Source: Antedon mediterranea | Taxonomy: Eukaryota > Echinodermata > Crinoidea > Comatulida > Antedonidae | Reading direction: 5' to 3' | Assembly: GCF_964355755.1 (NCBI RefSeq) | Contig: NC_092673.1 | Span: 29,021,001-29,085,000 of the forward strand | Length of the DNA: 64,000 nucleotides | Shown: in pieces, positions 24,097 through 36,453 of the stretch | Layout: each line of letters opens with the position of its first letter | Numbering within the stretch: position 1 is the stretch's first letter | Notes under the pieces: model-generated | What the model saw: the letters and a program-made list of their open reading frames with translations, nothing else | The model's database searches: none | Told to the model about the DNA's origin: nothing | Translations under genes and position numbers: made by a program

Positions 24097-27000
24097 TCAA
24101 CTTGATTTAAACATATCACAAAGCAATCGTTCGATAGGTACGCTACCGATTGTTCTACGGAAAAATAGTTCTTCGATTGTTTTTGATTTGATGGCTCTTA
24201 TGGATGGTAGTAGGAGGAGAAGCTTTCCGAAGCGGACATTGTGTGCAAGCGATCGGCAGTTTATGTACTCTGACAGGATTAGCTGAGATTGATCCTGTAT
24301 GGCTTCGACTTGAGCTGGTTGTCGCAACCCTCGAATATCTGGCGAATATAAAAATATTAACATTGAATGTGTCATAATAACGCCAACAGAGGACCTAAGT
24401 TCTCAATGCATTTATGTATTTTGTTGGGAAGAATTTCTAAAATAGATTATCTTACAAAAGAATTATGGCATTTATAAATATCAGACATTGAGTTTTGGTT
24501 CCTTTGGAACCATTGCACTCAAGTAGGTGGATGTATGTGCGTCCCGTTTTCCGTACGTGCGTATTTTGTACGTACTCGGTGGTTTGTTGTGTGTTGGGAA
24601 GAATTTCTAAAATAGATTATCTTACAAAAAAATTATGGCATTTATAAATATCAGACATTGAGTTTTGGTTCCTTTGGAACCATTGTACTCAAGTAGGCGG
24701 ATGTATGTGTGTCCCGATGTGCGTACGTGCGTATTTTGTACGTACTCGGTGGTTTGTTGAGTTGTGGTGTGTTGTTGCGATTGATCGATCACATGCAGGT
24801 GATGACCAATGGGAATGGTCCTCCTTAGTGGACAACAGAAACAAGTAAATATACGTACCACTCTTGAAAAGGACAATTGCTTTGAGACACGCGAACTCTG
24901 CTGGGTCGACTCGCATGTGTTTTAGGCGCGCCATAACATCTTGCATAAGTCTGATATCGGCAAGTACTTCTAAATTTTCACCCAATTCTAATTTGGCTAG
25001 AAATCCTGGTGATGCGATAGCCATACCTGCAAATAAAACCAAAGAATGTTGTTAGATTGGTCTAGGTAGTTCCGTAGAAGTATCATTATTGCCATCGCTC
25101 TCGGTAGGATCTGTATTTTTATGTAAAGTGTCATTTTATTCCATCAAGGCCAATTTACGCAGACGAGCGGTAACGGTAAGAAAAAAAAAAAGAAAAATCG
25201 CGTAGCCGATCTGTATCTATCCTAAAGCGTGGTTCCCACTAGAACGCAACGCAGCAACTTATCGACGCAAAGTGGTGTATTGCGTAATCACAAGTGGGAA
25301 CCGACGACGCAATAGTGCTGCAAACATCTAAGGTTTGATTTCACGCAGGCGGGGGCAAACACAATGATTGGAAGGGCATTTTCTTACGTTGCGTCGCAAG
25401 TGGGAACCAAGCTTTCACTTGCAACCTACGCAACGTAAATAAATGCCCTTCCAATAATTGTGTTTTCCCCGGCTGCGTGAAATCAAACCGGCGAGTTTTG
25501 CAGCACTGTTGCGTCGTCGGTTCCCATTTGTGATTACGCAATACATCACTTTGCGTTGCGTTCTAGTGGGAACCACGCCCTCTCACCTACAGTAAACATA
25601 AAATGATGGAATCGGATAATAATGATTAGATACGAAATAAATAGAACCAGAGAAGAGTAAATTTCACTCTTGATAAAAACCGTCCGCTCCGCGTTTTGTG
25701 TAAATGGTCAGAAATAATAACATAGATTCTATATTATGTTTTTACCGTCACCACTCGTCTGTGTAAATTAACCTCTACATGGTTTCGTAGCCTTTGATAA
25801 TTGTGTAATACTAACCAAGATCTAACGGAACACACCACTGCGAAGCACTCAGGATAAACAGTTCACTCCAAGTTTCCTCCAATAAGATTGCTTGGTCCCG
25901 GAAAGGAAGTGACAGGAATGAGGGTATACCACGGGCCCACTTGACTGTCATGAATAAGACCCTAGCGGCAGCTTCGTAGACATTCTCTGTCGGATTGACA
26001 AACAGTACATCACCGTTCACCCTCTCACCTACAGTAAACAAACAAAATGATGGAATCAGATAATACTGATTAGATACGAGATAAATAGAAGCAGGAAAGA
26101 GTGAAATTGTAATTGTAATTTCACTCTTGATAGAACATTGATTGAGCATAATGTACCGTTAGTGCGAAAGTTAAGGTGAGACTAGACAACGACTACGACT
26201 AGTGGCAGATCTAGGATTTTGAAATAGAGCCAAACACTATACAGTACCATAAATTGGTGAAATGATCTGTCATGACTTTTACACTATTCCAAATGTAGGG
26301 ATTGAATCTGCCTCCTGTGATGACGGACAATGTTTAATGCTTTACTAATAAAATAAAAATCATATTTTACCAAGATTGTCGTTGCCTTGTTGACCAGTAG
26401 GTTGCCCGGTTTTGATCTCCAGGCGTGGTTCAGCTTGTATGAGACTTGTGAAGAACCCGTTGCTACGAACATCAGTTGCCGATGGTGGAGGCAAGCGGGC
26501 TACGTATTCAGGGGTGACTGGGGTAAAGCCGGATCGTCTTGGATCCTCACGTTGGAGAGCTCTGTATTGGTCTTCTTTGGTCGGGCTTAGGCCTACTGAA
26601 TCTTCAGAATTTGGACTTTCTCGTCTGAACTGGTAACACCGCGGTGCTCTTTCATGTTGCACGGCTGTAATTAAGACATAAAATTACGATTGCATATCGG
26701 CCTACAGTAGGAAACTTAAACTGGAACATTTTAGAAAGTTTCCATAAGATTGAAGCTTGGTTCCAACTAGGACGCAACGAAAGGACGTAGCGTAGACAAC
26801 GCAAACGAATTGACCAATGACAAGCGACAGTCGAATAAATCCATCGCTTGTGATTGGTCAAATCCCTTTACTCGTTGTATTGCGTCTATAGTGGAAACCA
26901 AGCATTACAGCTTGGTTTCCAGTAGGACGCAACTCAAGGACGTAAACGCAACTCAAGCATGTTGACCAATGACAAGTGGCAGTTCGAATAATCCATCGCT

Positions 27001-30000
27001 TGTGATTGGTCAACTCATGCGTTGCGTTACGTCCTTGTGTTGCGTCTCTAGTGGGAACCAAGCTTTACCGACCATTACGTACGCAAGAAAGACAAAATCT
27101 ATTTTTAACTACTGTATTGTATAATATTTATTTTCTCCATGATCGAAGATACGACGAAGCAAACTGATCAATATAAGCATTTTAGTATTGAAAGGTGTGG
27201 CTGGATACTGTCGATTATTAGATAATTAAAAGCTCATCTAAAAGTTAATAACCGTTATGTTTGATGTCTGGAATAATTAACCTGAAATTCATGACGTGAC
27301 GTATATCATGGTTGATTTTTCAACCTTGATTGCGAATGACTGCACTTGAACTATTCGACATAAAACAATTACATACGATCAGCACACTTCAAGAACCAAT
27401 TGATTTTCTGTATTTGGTATTATCCAGTTGACTTATTCACGCATTTGTTAATGTATTATATGGTATTTAAAGATCGTAAAGTAAATCTATAAATAATATA
27501 TCGGCAGTTATAAATAGAAAGGAAGATGAGTATAGTATGAGCGACACCTTTACGGTAAGACTGTTCGGTATTTTAAGCGTGGTTTCTTTTGACGCAAAGA
27601 GCGCGTCGTGACGTAGACATACGCACAGCGCTTTGACTTAATCACGCGCAGCGCATTGACTAAATCACTACTACTACTACTAACTACAGTTCGGGTGAAC
27701 CGTGTGAAAATGAAAACGTATTGAGCTTATAAATAAACCGAAAGTAGGCCTACAGGTTACATGCGGACATCGATACACTCTTTACATGGCGCGTATTACA
27801 TATTAATGGGAACAGAACATATGTTGATATCCTAAGTGTTTTATACCCTAGATGTTAATGACTTTTAGACTTCAGTCTATCTTTATCACCGTATCAAGTT
27901 CAAATTGAAAGAGTAATTGATATTAAACCGGATTTGAAAATACGGTACACCACTAACGTAACCAATCTTAACGTAATAATATATAAGCTTGGTTCCCACT
28001 TGGACCCAAGGACGTTGGCGCAAGGCAAGTGAGTTGACCAATAACAAGCGACAGTCGGATTATCTATCGCTTGTGATTGGTCAAACGTGTTGCGTCGCGT
28101 CTAGTGGAAACGTTACGTAACAATTTAAACGCCAACGACCAAACGTAAGTGTTGATGATATTTTTGACTTTGGAAAAGTTTTGTAATGTTAGGTTGAAAC
28201 AAAGACATTAAGGATGTAAAAAATATATAAAAAAAATGTTTTAACTCATAAAATGACAAATAAATGGTAAAATTTAACCAAAAACCCAATGGCTGGACCC
28301 ATATTTGACCATTTTTTGCTTTAAATTACAGTTTTTCAGATAAATACATTTTTTTCGATCCAATTTTTGGTGAAAGTGGATAACTATTATGTTACATTAA
28401 CGGCGTAAATTCAATGAACCCTATTTTTTGCTTTAAATTACAGTTTTATAGGTAAATATATATTTTTGTCGATCCAATTGTTGGTGGTCAAAGTAGATAA
28501 CTATTTGGTGACATTAAAATGATATATTTAACAAACAAATGTTGTTAAGAATTATTTTTTCAGGGGGACAATACATCTTTAAAGATCTTCGACTTAATAT
28601 CACCTCTCTGGGCTGAACACTTCTTAAGCGTGGTTCCCACTAGAACGTAACGCAAGGACGTAAACGCAACGCAAGCGCTTTAACCACTGACAAGCGAAGT
28701 TATAGATAGTTAGCAATCACAAGCGAATAAGCCATCGCTTGTGATTGGTCAATTCACTTGCGTTGTGTTACGTCCTTGTGTTGCGTCGCTAGTGGGAACC
28801 ACGCTTTAGTGAGTATTTTGACCTTTAAAGTGTTCTTAACCACACCCAACTATAAATCATCACGGTAATTGAACGATCATAATCTTAAATTGTAAAATTG
28901 ATAGCTATCTTGCGTCATACTTTCTACATGACTTCATTATTATCGACACTTTATTGGAAGACCTCATCTTGACCCGTTTTTCACCCAGTCAATATATTTC
29001 TAGACGCATAAGTAATTTTAGACTCGAGATCTAAATATAGATACTAAAAATAGCTTTTAAAATGATGACGTTTATGGAATGGTTTAAAACTCGATTTATC
29101 GATTATTCCATCGCGTTTTTCGCTCTCAATTCCTAACGTGTTGTGTAGGCCTACGCCTAGACTACTTGCCCCAAGTCTGTATTATTGTCTTATTTATTTA
29201 TTTTTTTTATTTCGATTTTTTTCTGTAAACGCCATATGTGCCAAAATATTTATCCTTTTACTAATATTAAATCAAAACTCCGTCTGGAACCCAGATTAGC
29301 CTACGCTAAAAACTTACCGGTGCCATACGAATTTTGAAATATATTATGTAGTTTGCTTGGAAATGTCCTATTTGTCACATTACTTGCTACCATAGCCACC
29401 AAATGCATTTACGTCGTGAACATTCAATTATTGTGTGTGAATTGGCCTTAATTTAGTTTACATCGATAAGTTGCATTCACACAGTGAATTCAAGGACGAG
29501 AAGAACGGTGAGAGATTGTACATACTTGACTGACAATATTGAATGTGATCAGACGGATCAAAAGAAATTATTGATATTATTCAATTGACATACTATAATG
29601 ACAGAAATGAATTTTGAATGCATCCTCTAAATTTGAACTTAATAGAATAGAAATTTAATTTGTAAAGGCCAACTCAGACAGCGTTGTACGACGAATTACA
29701 GTTCTCGCGACGAGCTAAAAACTACGCCCGACGCTATCTCAAGAGGAGTCGTCTTGTGTCGGGATTCAACTCGGACAGCACTGACACGAGTCGAGACGTT
29801 TCGAGTCGGGCCTGAGTTGGCCTTAAGACGTTATAGTCATTTGTTTTTATTTACACAAACATCACGTCGATTGTTACAATTCATCTAAAACTTAACCCAT
29901 TTTCAAATTAGAAAGAATCGTTCTTATAAAAGCAAATATTTTTTGTTTCTAGCTGCATTATGAACTTATAATTTAAAAAAAAACCGCCCAGAAACACGTT

Positions 30001-33000
30001 TTGGTATTTAACATGTTTCGCGCGACAATGTGAACCAAAACTGAAAACCAGATGGAATATAAAACATGAAGTAACAAAAGTACAGTATATACCAATATGT
30101 TTGAACTGTTGACGTTAAAAAATCAATGAGAGCAAATAAGCGGAAATCACCGAATTCCCTATAGGCTGATTGTTATATGTGCCCAACGTCAATAAAACCA
30201 AATAGTCGCGTGCCTCTACGATCTGTGACGGTGTACCATCATTGATCGTCTGCTAGCTGCAACACTGGCTAGTTCTCATTTGACGTTTATAAAGAAGTAT
30301 GGCTTCTATTCACTATTAATGGCTGAGCAAATTTGTCGATGAAATACGTCGATCAATTACTAATGACGACAAACGATCATCGAACGTTTAGAAAATTTGA
30401 TCGTGCCTCTACGAGTAATTAACAGCTGACAGGAAATAATACACATTCACAAATCTTTAGAAATGGTTGATCTGTCTGCAATAGTATGCGCGTTAGATAT
30501 GTGGTGTACGCGCACATTTTAAAGTACGCGAATAAAAAATGTGAAACATTTCATAAACATGCCTATTTTACTTCTCCTTATTCTTTGGTTGTAGGGTAGC
30601 AGACCAAAGACTTTACATAAAATATGTTTATGAGTTTGAAATACACAAAACCATGACGCAAGCATAAAGTAGTCCTAATTGATGACCAATGGCAAGCCAC
30701 GGCTCCTCGGGGGTGAGTTGTCAAATGTTTCGTTTACGTCATTTTCTGTCGCGTCGTTGCTCCGACTTTCGACGCAACATTTAGCAACGGATACCGGTTC
30801 TCTTTAACATACGCGTACTTAAATACGTGATCGCTTATACTTTATAGTACACATTCTTAAATAATTAAACAGTCTATAGATTAATAGCCTCTTAGGTAGA
30901 ATAATAGCTTTTGTTTGGTATCACTTCTTTAAACTATCAAATATCCAACAAGGCGAGCAACTTAAGAGCATGTTCTTCGATCTTAAGTGAAAGGCAAAGA
31001 TTATCAATAAGTTACCAATTGTTGAGTTGTCTGTTGATCGTGAAATATATTAATTCGTCAAAGCATTCAAGCACAAAATGTTATAGCCCAACCTGCTTTT
31101 CCAAATTATTATACTTTAAAAAAAGAGAATACAGTACAGGGCTAGAAAAAAATGTTCTTCAATGAACGTTTTTATAAAACCTGTTAGAAAATTTCTCCTG
31201 CGTGCCATGACACATCAATGTTGTATTCGAATGTCTAATTGTTTTAATTAATAAAGTATTTAATGTTTCCAAATTTGTAAAAATTACATCTTGGAAAATG
31301 ATTTACTCGTGGTTAATTCATGTTATGCATAAACGTGTTTGGTGACGAGGACTCGGTGACTTTGGCTACACCTACGCATATTTCGTAACCGTCTTAACAA
31401 AGCTATTGCTAAAACTAGATATGAAGATGGGAGAATAATAAACAAATATAGGCCTATTTCTTACCGTCACGGTTCATATTGACATCGAGACATTTCTTGA
31501 ATCGACAGGCTTGGCATTGGTTTCTTCTGGCGACATCAACGACACAGTTGCTGGACTCTTTGCATACGTAACCCAAGTTACGACGAACACTCCTCTTGAA
31601 GAAACCCCGGCAACCGTCACAACTGTAGACGCCGTAATGTCGCCCTGAGCTCCTGTCGCCACACACTTGACATAGAATTTCGGCTTTCTGACTAGGGCTT
31701 AGCTCTCCTGGACATTGTGTCAAATTCAATCCTTCAAGAAATAGAAAACAATTCATAGATTTTGATAAAGCATTGCTTTAAAAAATCTGTTCCGTCGATC
31801 TTTTGACGAACTGCTTCTGAAGAAAATAAATATGGTAAGCAATTTACCAACATTATTGACTGTTTTGATACCAATATACAATGATCACCGCAGTTTTCCG
31901 AAGTCAATTTTATACTATCTTTAGTACTAATTCTTTACATATTGTAATAATTACATGTATTGAAAGGAAAGAGCAATTTTCCCCAATTCTTCAGATTCAA
32001 TTAGACATAAAATTCAATTGTTGTTGATCTTTTTCTATGGGATTTGACTGTTGGTGGTCTGATATCCGAGTTTTGCCAAATTGTTTTGAATTCATCAGTA
32101 ATCCTAATTACAAAATGGATACATTCCCAATGTATTGATTATGACGCGTGATTTATAATTAACCAATTTCCTTAAAAAAATGAATTTCAACAGGATCAGT
32201 AAATTTTGAATAGATGTTTGTTTGGAACTCGTGTTCGATCGATTGCGTATTTAATCCAAATGTGTCAACATTTTTATCAACAACAAACGTAACAAAGCAA
32301 CTCAATTAGGAAATCACAGTCACAAAGTCAAGTTTTTGTTGTTCCTATACAAAATACTCTAAATCTGAATTTAATCAGATCATTTATATTGATCGCTATT
32401 TAACCGGAGCGCGTACCGCGTGCAAGCATTTCCCACGCTGTATCCCCGACTACTTGTCGATAAACCGACTACCGCTCAACTTCTCGCCTCTCTCTGATCA
32501 ATCATGACAATACATAATTGAATTGTTTGTATAAAAGCTGCTATGTAGCCGATGCCGAATTCCAACAACGGTGAACAGACTTGTTTAATGTAAATATAAA
32601 ACTCGATTGAGACAATAAGACATTCAGATTGAACTGTCGGCTGGTTTATTCGGACTGTTTGTCTAGGCTTCATCTCCAAGGCTTATTTAACGCAAATTCT
32701 GTAAAAGTCGTCACTTTGCCAGACTTGTTTACCCCAGTTCAGCACACGGTCACGTACATGGGCAAGAAAAAATGTTTTAAAATAGAAAATCTGTCAATAT
32801 TCTAATTGTCTGTAATTTGATATTATCCATGGATATGATCGTCATCAGATTATTATTATTTCTTTTAAAAAGCAGAAGTATTACAACTAAAAATATCGAT
32901 GTAAGGAATCATTTGAACTAAACTATTATATGAATGAGCAACCCGACAAAAAATACCTAAATCATTTTCTCACTTATTATCATTAACTAATCAAAACAAT

Positions 33001-34617
33001 AATTTGTAAATGCCGGCATAGAATAAAGGGGAGACGGGTGTAAAGATTGGTTCCCACTAGGAGGCAACGCAAGGACGTAGACGCAACGCAAGCACATTGA
33101 CCAATCACTCGAGGCTAATCAATCGCTTGTGATTGGTTATAACTTTGCGTTGCGCTTACGTCCTTGCGTTGCGTCCTATTGCAAACCATGTGCTCAGGAT
33201 ACACCAAAGGACCAAAATGAGCAATTCTTAGCGTTAATATAATTTTGTAAACAATTATGGTATTAATTTGTTCCGGTTGCTTTGGAACCTAACAGTGGTA
33301 TACTGGTATCATTGCAACATTACTTAATAGATTAAGTAAACAATGATTAATTATGTTATCTTGTGATATCTATCTAATGATCAAGGTGCTGGAGTGTAAC
33401 AGCTGGTAGGCCTATACAATACGATCACATCCGCAAGCAGCAAGTAACGTTTACATAATTTAGTACACTCATGGAGAAACAAGTGTTTTACCCGTGGCGA
33501 AATGTACTACTGTAGGCCTATATTCATTTTGTTGAGCTATCAACATTTTCAATTATAGCTGATAATATTTTTGGCTGTGGTTTTTCCACCTACGATGATG
33601 CCCTGGTCGAACTGCGCTTAGATTGATTGATAGACGTCGAGAACCTTATTTCCCAAAAGCCTCTGTAGAGATTCTTCTAGAACACATGTTTTTTTTTTTA
33701 TCTTACAACCCTTTTTATAATACTAGGGATAGACACACGTTTGTTGAAACTCATTGTGATACCAAATGTCATTTTTGCAGTCTCGTTCCATATTTGATTA
33801 GTTTTAAATCAATAATTTGTAATTTTGCCTTTTAATGTAGTTTTACTCTTTCTTCATATATGTATTTTGATGTTCAAATTTAGTTTTTTATGACCTATAG
33901 CAGTATTTTTTTTATAAAGTAATTTTAACCAATTTTATACATATTTTGTAAATTTAAACGCAATTCGGCATTTTTACTGCCATGTTTTTATATTTTTTAA
34001 TAACATGTCTGTCTAGTGCAATTTAGAAACACCCAACCAGAATTTAAGCAAAGCCTTCTAATCTAATTTATTTATTTCAACAATATTTGGCAAGATTAAT
34101 TTTCATTTAGCCTACTTTTCATGTGAAACTGCTTGTATTCGGGTCCATGGTTTTATCAACAGTAGTTTGGTTGTCATGTACCCGAGGTTTGAACTTATTG
34201 GTACCACGACTAAAAATACATGATGGTTGTGTAAACGAGAGAGATCGATATAGGCGTGACAAAAATAACCAGGCCTACATGCCTATTCTAATAGTTGGAC
34301 TTAAATTTTAAAAAAAATATTTGGAAATCAGCAATGGTCTAGTGTTGAATATGTTGATGCCAACTAAACGTTGATTATAAAATCCATTAAAAGATAATTT
34401 ATGATACACAATAATTAGAAGGCCTATCTAAACTTATCAACAAAATCATTACAAACGTAACTTCAGTGTGTATATTATATTTAAAATAATTCGCTTCAAA
34501 TTAAAAGTTTATAAAAAAGGTATGTATTAGTTATGCTCAGCAAGTTAGGTATAATTGAAAAGAAACTTTTTAATAACAATACGAATTGTTTATCAACTTA
34601 CCGATAGATTCCTCCAT
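24097..34617 (-). CDS. NR2E-family nuclear receptor (TLX/PNR group)
   Basis: Ligand-regulated or orphan zinc-finger transcription factor. Coding exons, high to low: 34602-34617, 31465-31731, 26371-26664, 25816-26028, 24859-25026, 24097-24338; all frames join, 399 residues. The short first exon encodes MEESI; it is the least certain, chosen because its donor and phase fit. The DNA-binding domain has all eight zinc-binding cysteines (CQVC ... [13 protein letters not shown] ... QCQAC), P-box CDGCRG and FFKRSVRRN, and ends NMNRDAVQHER across an intron. Ligand domain: [18 protein letters not shown], then [10 protein letters not shown], and a C-terminal [14 protein letters not shown] that fits the helix 12 region of NR2E. 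The CDGCRG P-box differs from NR2E1 (CDGCAG) and NR2E3 (CNGCSG), suggesting the invertebrate NR2E5/NR2E6-type branch. Introns are large (2.9 and 4.8 kb) and full of MITEs. Confidence 0.9.
24421..24762. repeat. 170-bp tandem duplication in a receptor intron
   Basis: GTTGGGAAGAATTTCTAAAA begins at 24423 and again at 24593; the two copies are nearly identical through CCTTTGGAACCATTG and CGTACTCGGTGG. They lie in the intron 24339-24858 of the NR2E gene. Confidence 0.95.
25226..25577. repeat. 352-bp near-perfect palindrome (nested hairpin MITE)
   Basis: The left arm AGCGTGGTTCCCACTAGAAC pairs with the right arm ending TTCTAGTGGGAACCACGC, and pairing continues through AATCACAAGTGGGAACCGACG and GATTTCACGC to a centre near 25400, GTGGGAACCAAGC. 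The ends belong to the GGTTCCCACTAG MITE family. It sits in the NR2E intron 25027-25815. Confidence 0.9.
26753..26903. repeat. Hairpin MITE, copy b
   Basis: AGCTTGGTTCCAACTAGGACGC to GTGGAAACCAAGC; next to copy c. Confidence 0.9.
26910..27065. repeat. Hairpin MITE, copy c
   Basis: Second copy only 6 bp after the previous one, same family. Confidence 0.9.
27985..28111. repeat. Hairpin MITE, copy d
   Basis: Right arm shortened. Confidence 0.85.
28200..28586. repeat. Dispersed repeat ending GGGGGACAATACAT
   Basis: Two ~115-bp tandem subunits (TTTTTTGCTTTAAATTACAG ... GATAACTATT). Related sequence at 18950-19110, and at 47360-47650 where part is inverted. Confidence 0.8.
28626..28806. repeat. 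Hairpin MITE, copy e
   Basis: Near-perfect full-length hairpin. Confidence 0.9.
29660..29826. repeat. Third MITE family (AAGGCCAACTC ends)
   Basis: Left AAAGGCCAACTCAGACAGCG, right CCTGAGTTGGCCTTAAG. A left-end fragment recurs at about 42676. Confidence 0.8.
31732..34601 (-). other. First NR2E intron
   Basis: 2.9 kb with one hairpin MITE (33043-33190). No other gene seen; open frames at 32476-32679 and 33623-33835 have no recognisable homology. Confidence 0.5.
33043..33190. repeat. Hairpin MITE, copy f
   Basis: In the first NR2E intron. Confidence 0.9.
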
Positions 34618-35117
34618 TTAGAAAAAAAACCAGTAATTAATTATCCTATTTAGCTATAATTACATCAGACACAACGCGTGTAGGCCTAAGTAATTAATTC
34701 GTCTTCCGTCCGAGTTTGTGTCCATTTACACGGGTTACTGAGCCCAGACTAACATAAATATAGAACACTGTATGATCACACTTTTAACCGTGTGAATTGC
34801 ACAGATGCGTCTTGTCCTGCTCTCTAATTGACTGAATCCACAAACACCGTTTGTTAGCCTATTGTTCTTTCACTGTTATCGATTACCAAAGATTAACTAG
34901 ATGTCAATTGATTGCGGATACAGAACAATTAATATATTGAACAAAATCTAAGAATTATAGATTTTGCTATCAGTGGTACCTGCGTGAATAAGTAATTTTC
35001 GTACCCATTTGAGCTCACGCGAGGATCCTTTCATCATGCATGAGCCAGAACCGGTTATTGTACTTTGCTTTAGGCCTATGTTTAATTGTTATTCTATTTT
35101 ATACTATACTCTCCACC

Positions 35118-35658
35118 CAGGCCCGTAACCAGGGGGGTATCGGGGGGATCGAGTTCCGCTTGGCCTCCCACTTTTTTTTTTGCTGGGCATACTAACACAA
35201 CACTACGATTGTTTACTACAGGCCTAGGCATAAGACATAAGAATATAAAATATATTTTAACTAAAATATAAAAACCTAACACTAAAGTTTACAAGATAAA
35301 TTTTATTTGATAACTGCTGAACATCGTGGTTCTGGAGCTAGCCGTACACAGAGCATAGTTGTTTGCTTGACATAAAAGGGTATTCCCCTACATATAGGTC
35401 TCCGCGGCGTGCGTGTGACGTGCCCAGCCAGCTGCTTGGTAGAGAAAGCATGGAGCTCACCCAAGTGCAAGATGCAATGGTTGAGTGAATTCAGGGATCA
35501 TCTTAATTCCATGGTTTGTTACCTAAACACCACATGATGGTGAATATGCCTGTTAAAGTCTCAATGATACGATCCCTTAATGTACCATGTTGTTGCTAGG
35601 AGGCATTAAAAGGAGGAGGGATCTAGCCTAGTTTCGGTTGGCAAGAGTTACGGCCCTG
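35118..35658. mobile_element. 541-bp DNA element with CAGGCCCGTA ends
   Basis: Left end CAGGCCCGTAACC; right end is the complement of CAGGGCCGTAACT. TCCACC borders both ends as a probable target duplication. The same termini occur at 42452-43114. No transposase frame, so non-autonomous. Confidence 0.65.
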
Positions 35659-35783
35659 TCCACCCCCCTCTCACTCCGTCTACAATAAATAAATAAAACC
35701 ATTAAAAAAACAATAGGCGGCCGCTACGTAAGCCTGCGCTGTATTTTGTGACAAGACATTATTTGCGGGGTTTTCCCCATAAA

Positions 35784-35840
35784 AATTGGTTCCCACACTA
35801 ACGCAAGTACACAGTAGGCCTAATTTGACCAATCACGAGG
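35784..35840. repeat. Hairpin MITE fragment
   Basis: Only the left arm, TTGGTTCCCACACTAACGCA, and the inner TTGACCAATCAC remain. Confidence 0.6.
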
Positions 35841-36159
35841 AAGTACAAACTCGAACAGTCCCCAGCTATTCCGATCAATTCTATCATCCAGACGTACGGT
35901 AGTTGAAAAGTCGACCGTGCTTCATCTACCAATCTGGTATATTTTTATACCTCATGACGACGTGGGGTTCCCCTCCCGCGGCCCAACCAACCTTTGACAC
36001 GTACGTACATGGAGAATTGTCACGCTTGAATGGAGCAGGTACTTTTTAACAGCAGCAGTTTGTTTGTAACTAAACATTAATAAGTATATTAAATATGATT
36101 ATTATTTTGAGCTTGTACAATTCATATAACATATAATGATATGCTAGACTATATATATG

Positions 36160-36310
36160 GGCCCGCTAGTACTACTACTACTAGTAGTAGTAGTAGGCCT
36201 ACTACTACTACTAGCTAGCTAGCTAGCTAGCTAGGTAGGCCTGTAAACTTCTCTATCCAGCTAGCTTATTTAGATAGCTAGGCCTAGGCCTAAAGAGTAT
36301 AGGCCTAGGT
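36160..36310. repeat. Palindromic simple repeats (CTA/TAG, CTAG, TAGGCCTA)
   Basis: A (TAC)n-(TAG)n mirror around AGGCCTA is followed by (CTAG)n and clustered TAGGCCTA words. Strong hairpin potential. Confidence 0.9.
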
Positions 36311-36453
36311 CAAAGAGCGGAGGCTAGTAATGATATTAGATTAGACTAGTTTTTGCATTTTAAAATTAATCTTTACTTACTATATACTAAAAAATTTACA
36401 CATATTTTCATTTGTATATTTTATATTTAAAAATGAATTTTATGAATAAAAAT

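Larger units (their letters stand above)
26665..31464 (-). other. Large NR2E intron (DBD to hinge)
   Basis: Holds several hairpin MITEs (26753, 26910, 27985, 28626), a dispersed repeat (28200-28586), a repeat shared with 46140 (29158-29305) and another MITE (29660-29826). The remainder, including 30500-31400, shows no recognisable feature. Confidence 0.6.
34618..36453. other. Divergent intergenic region, NR2E / SCFD2
   Basis: Contains the NR2E 5' flank, a CAGGCCCGTA-ended element (35118-35658), a broken hairpin MITE (35784-35840) and the (CTA)n/(TAG)n palindromic tract at 36160-36310. No coding exon recognised. Confidence 0.5.

Noticed and set aside
25341-25541. 66-codon minus-strand frame
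   Set aside because: Lies wholly within a DNA palindrome of MITE origin.
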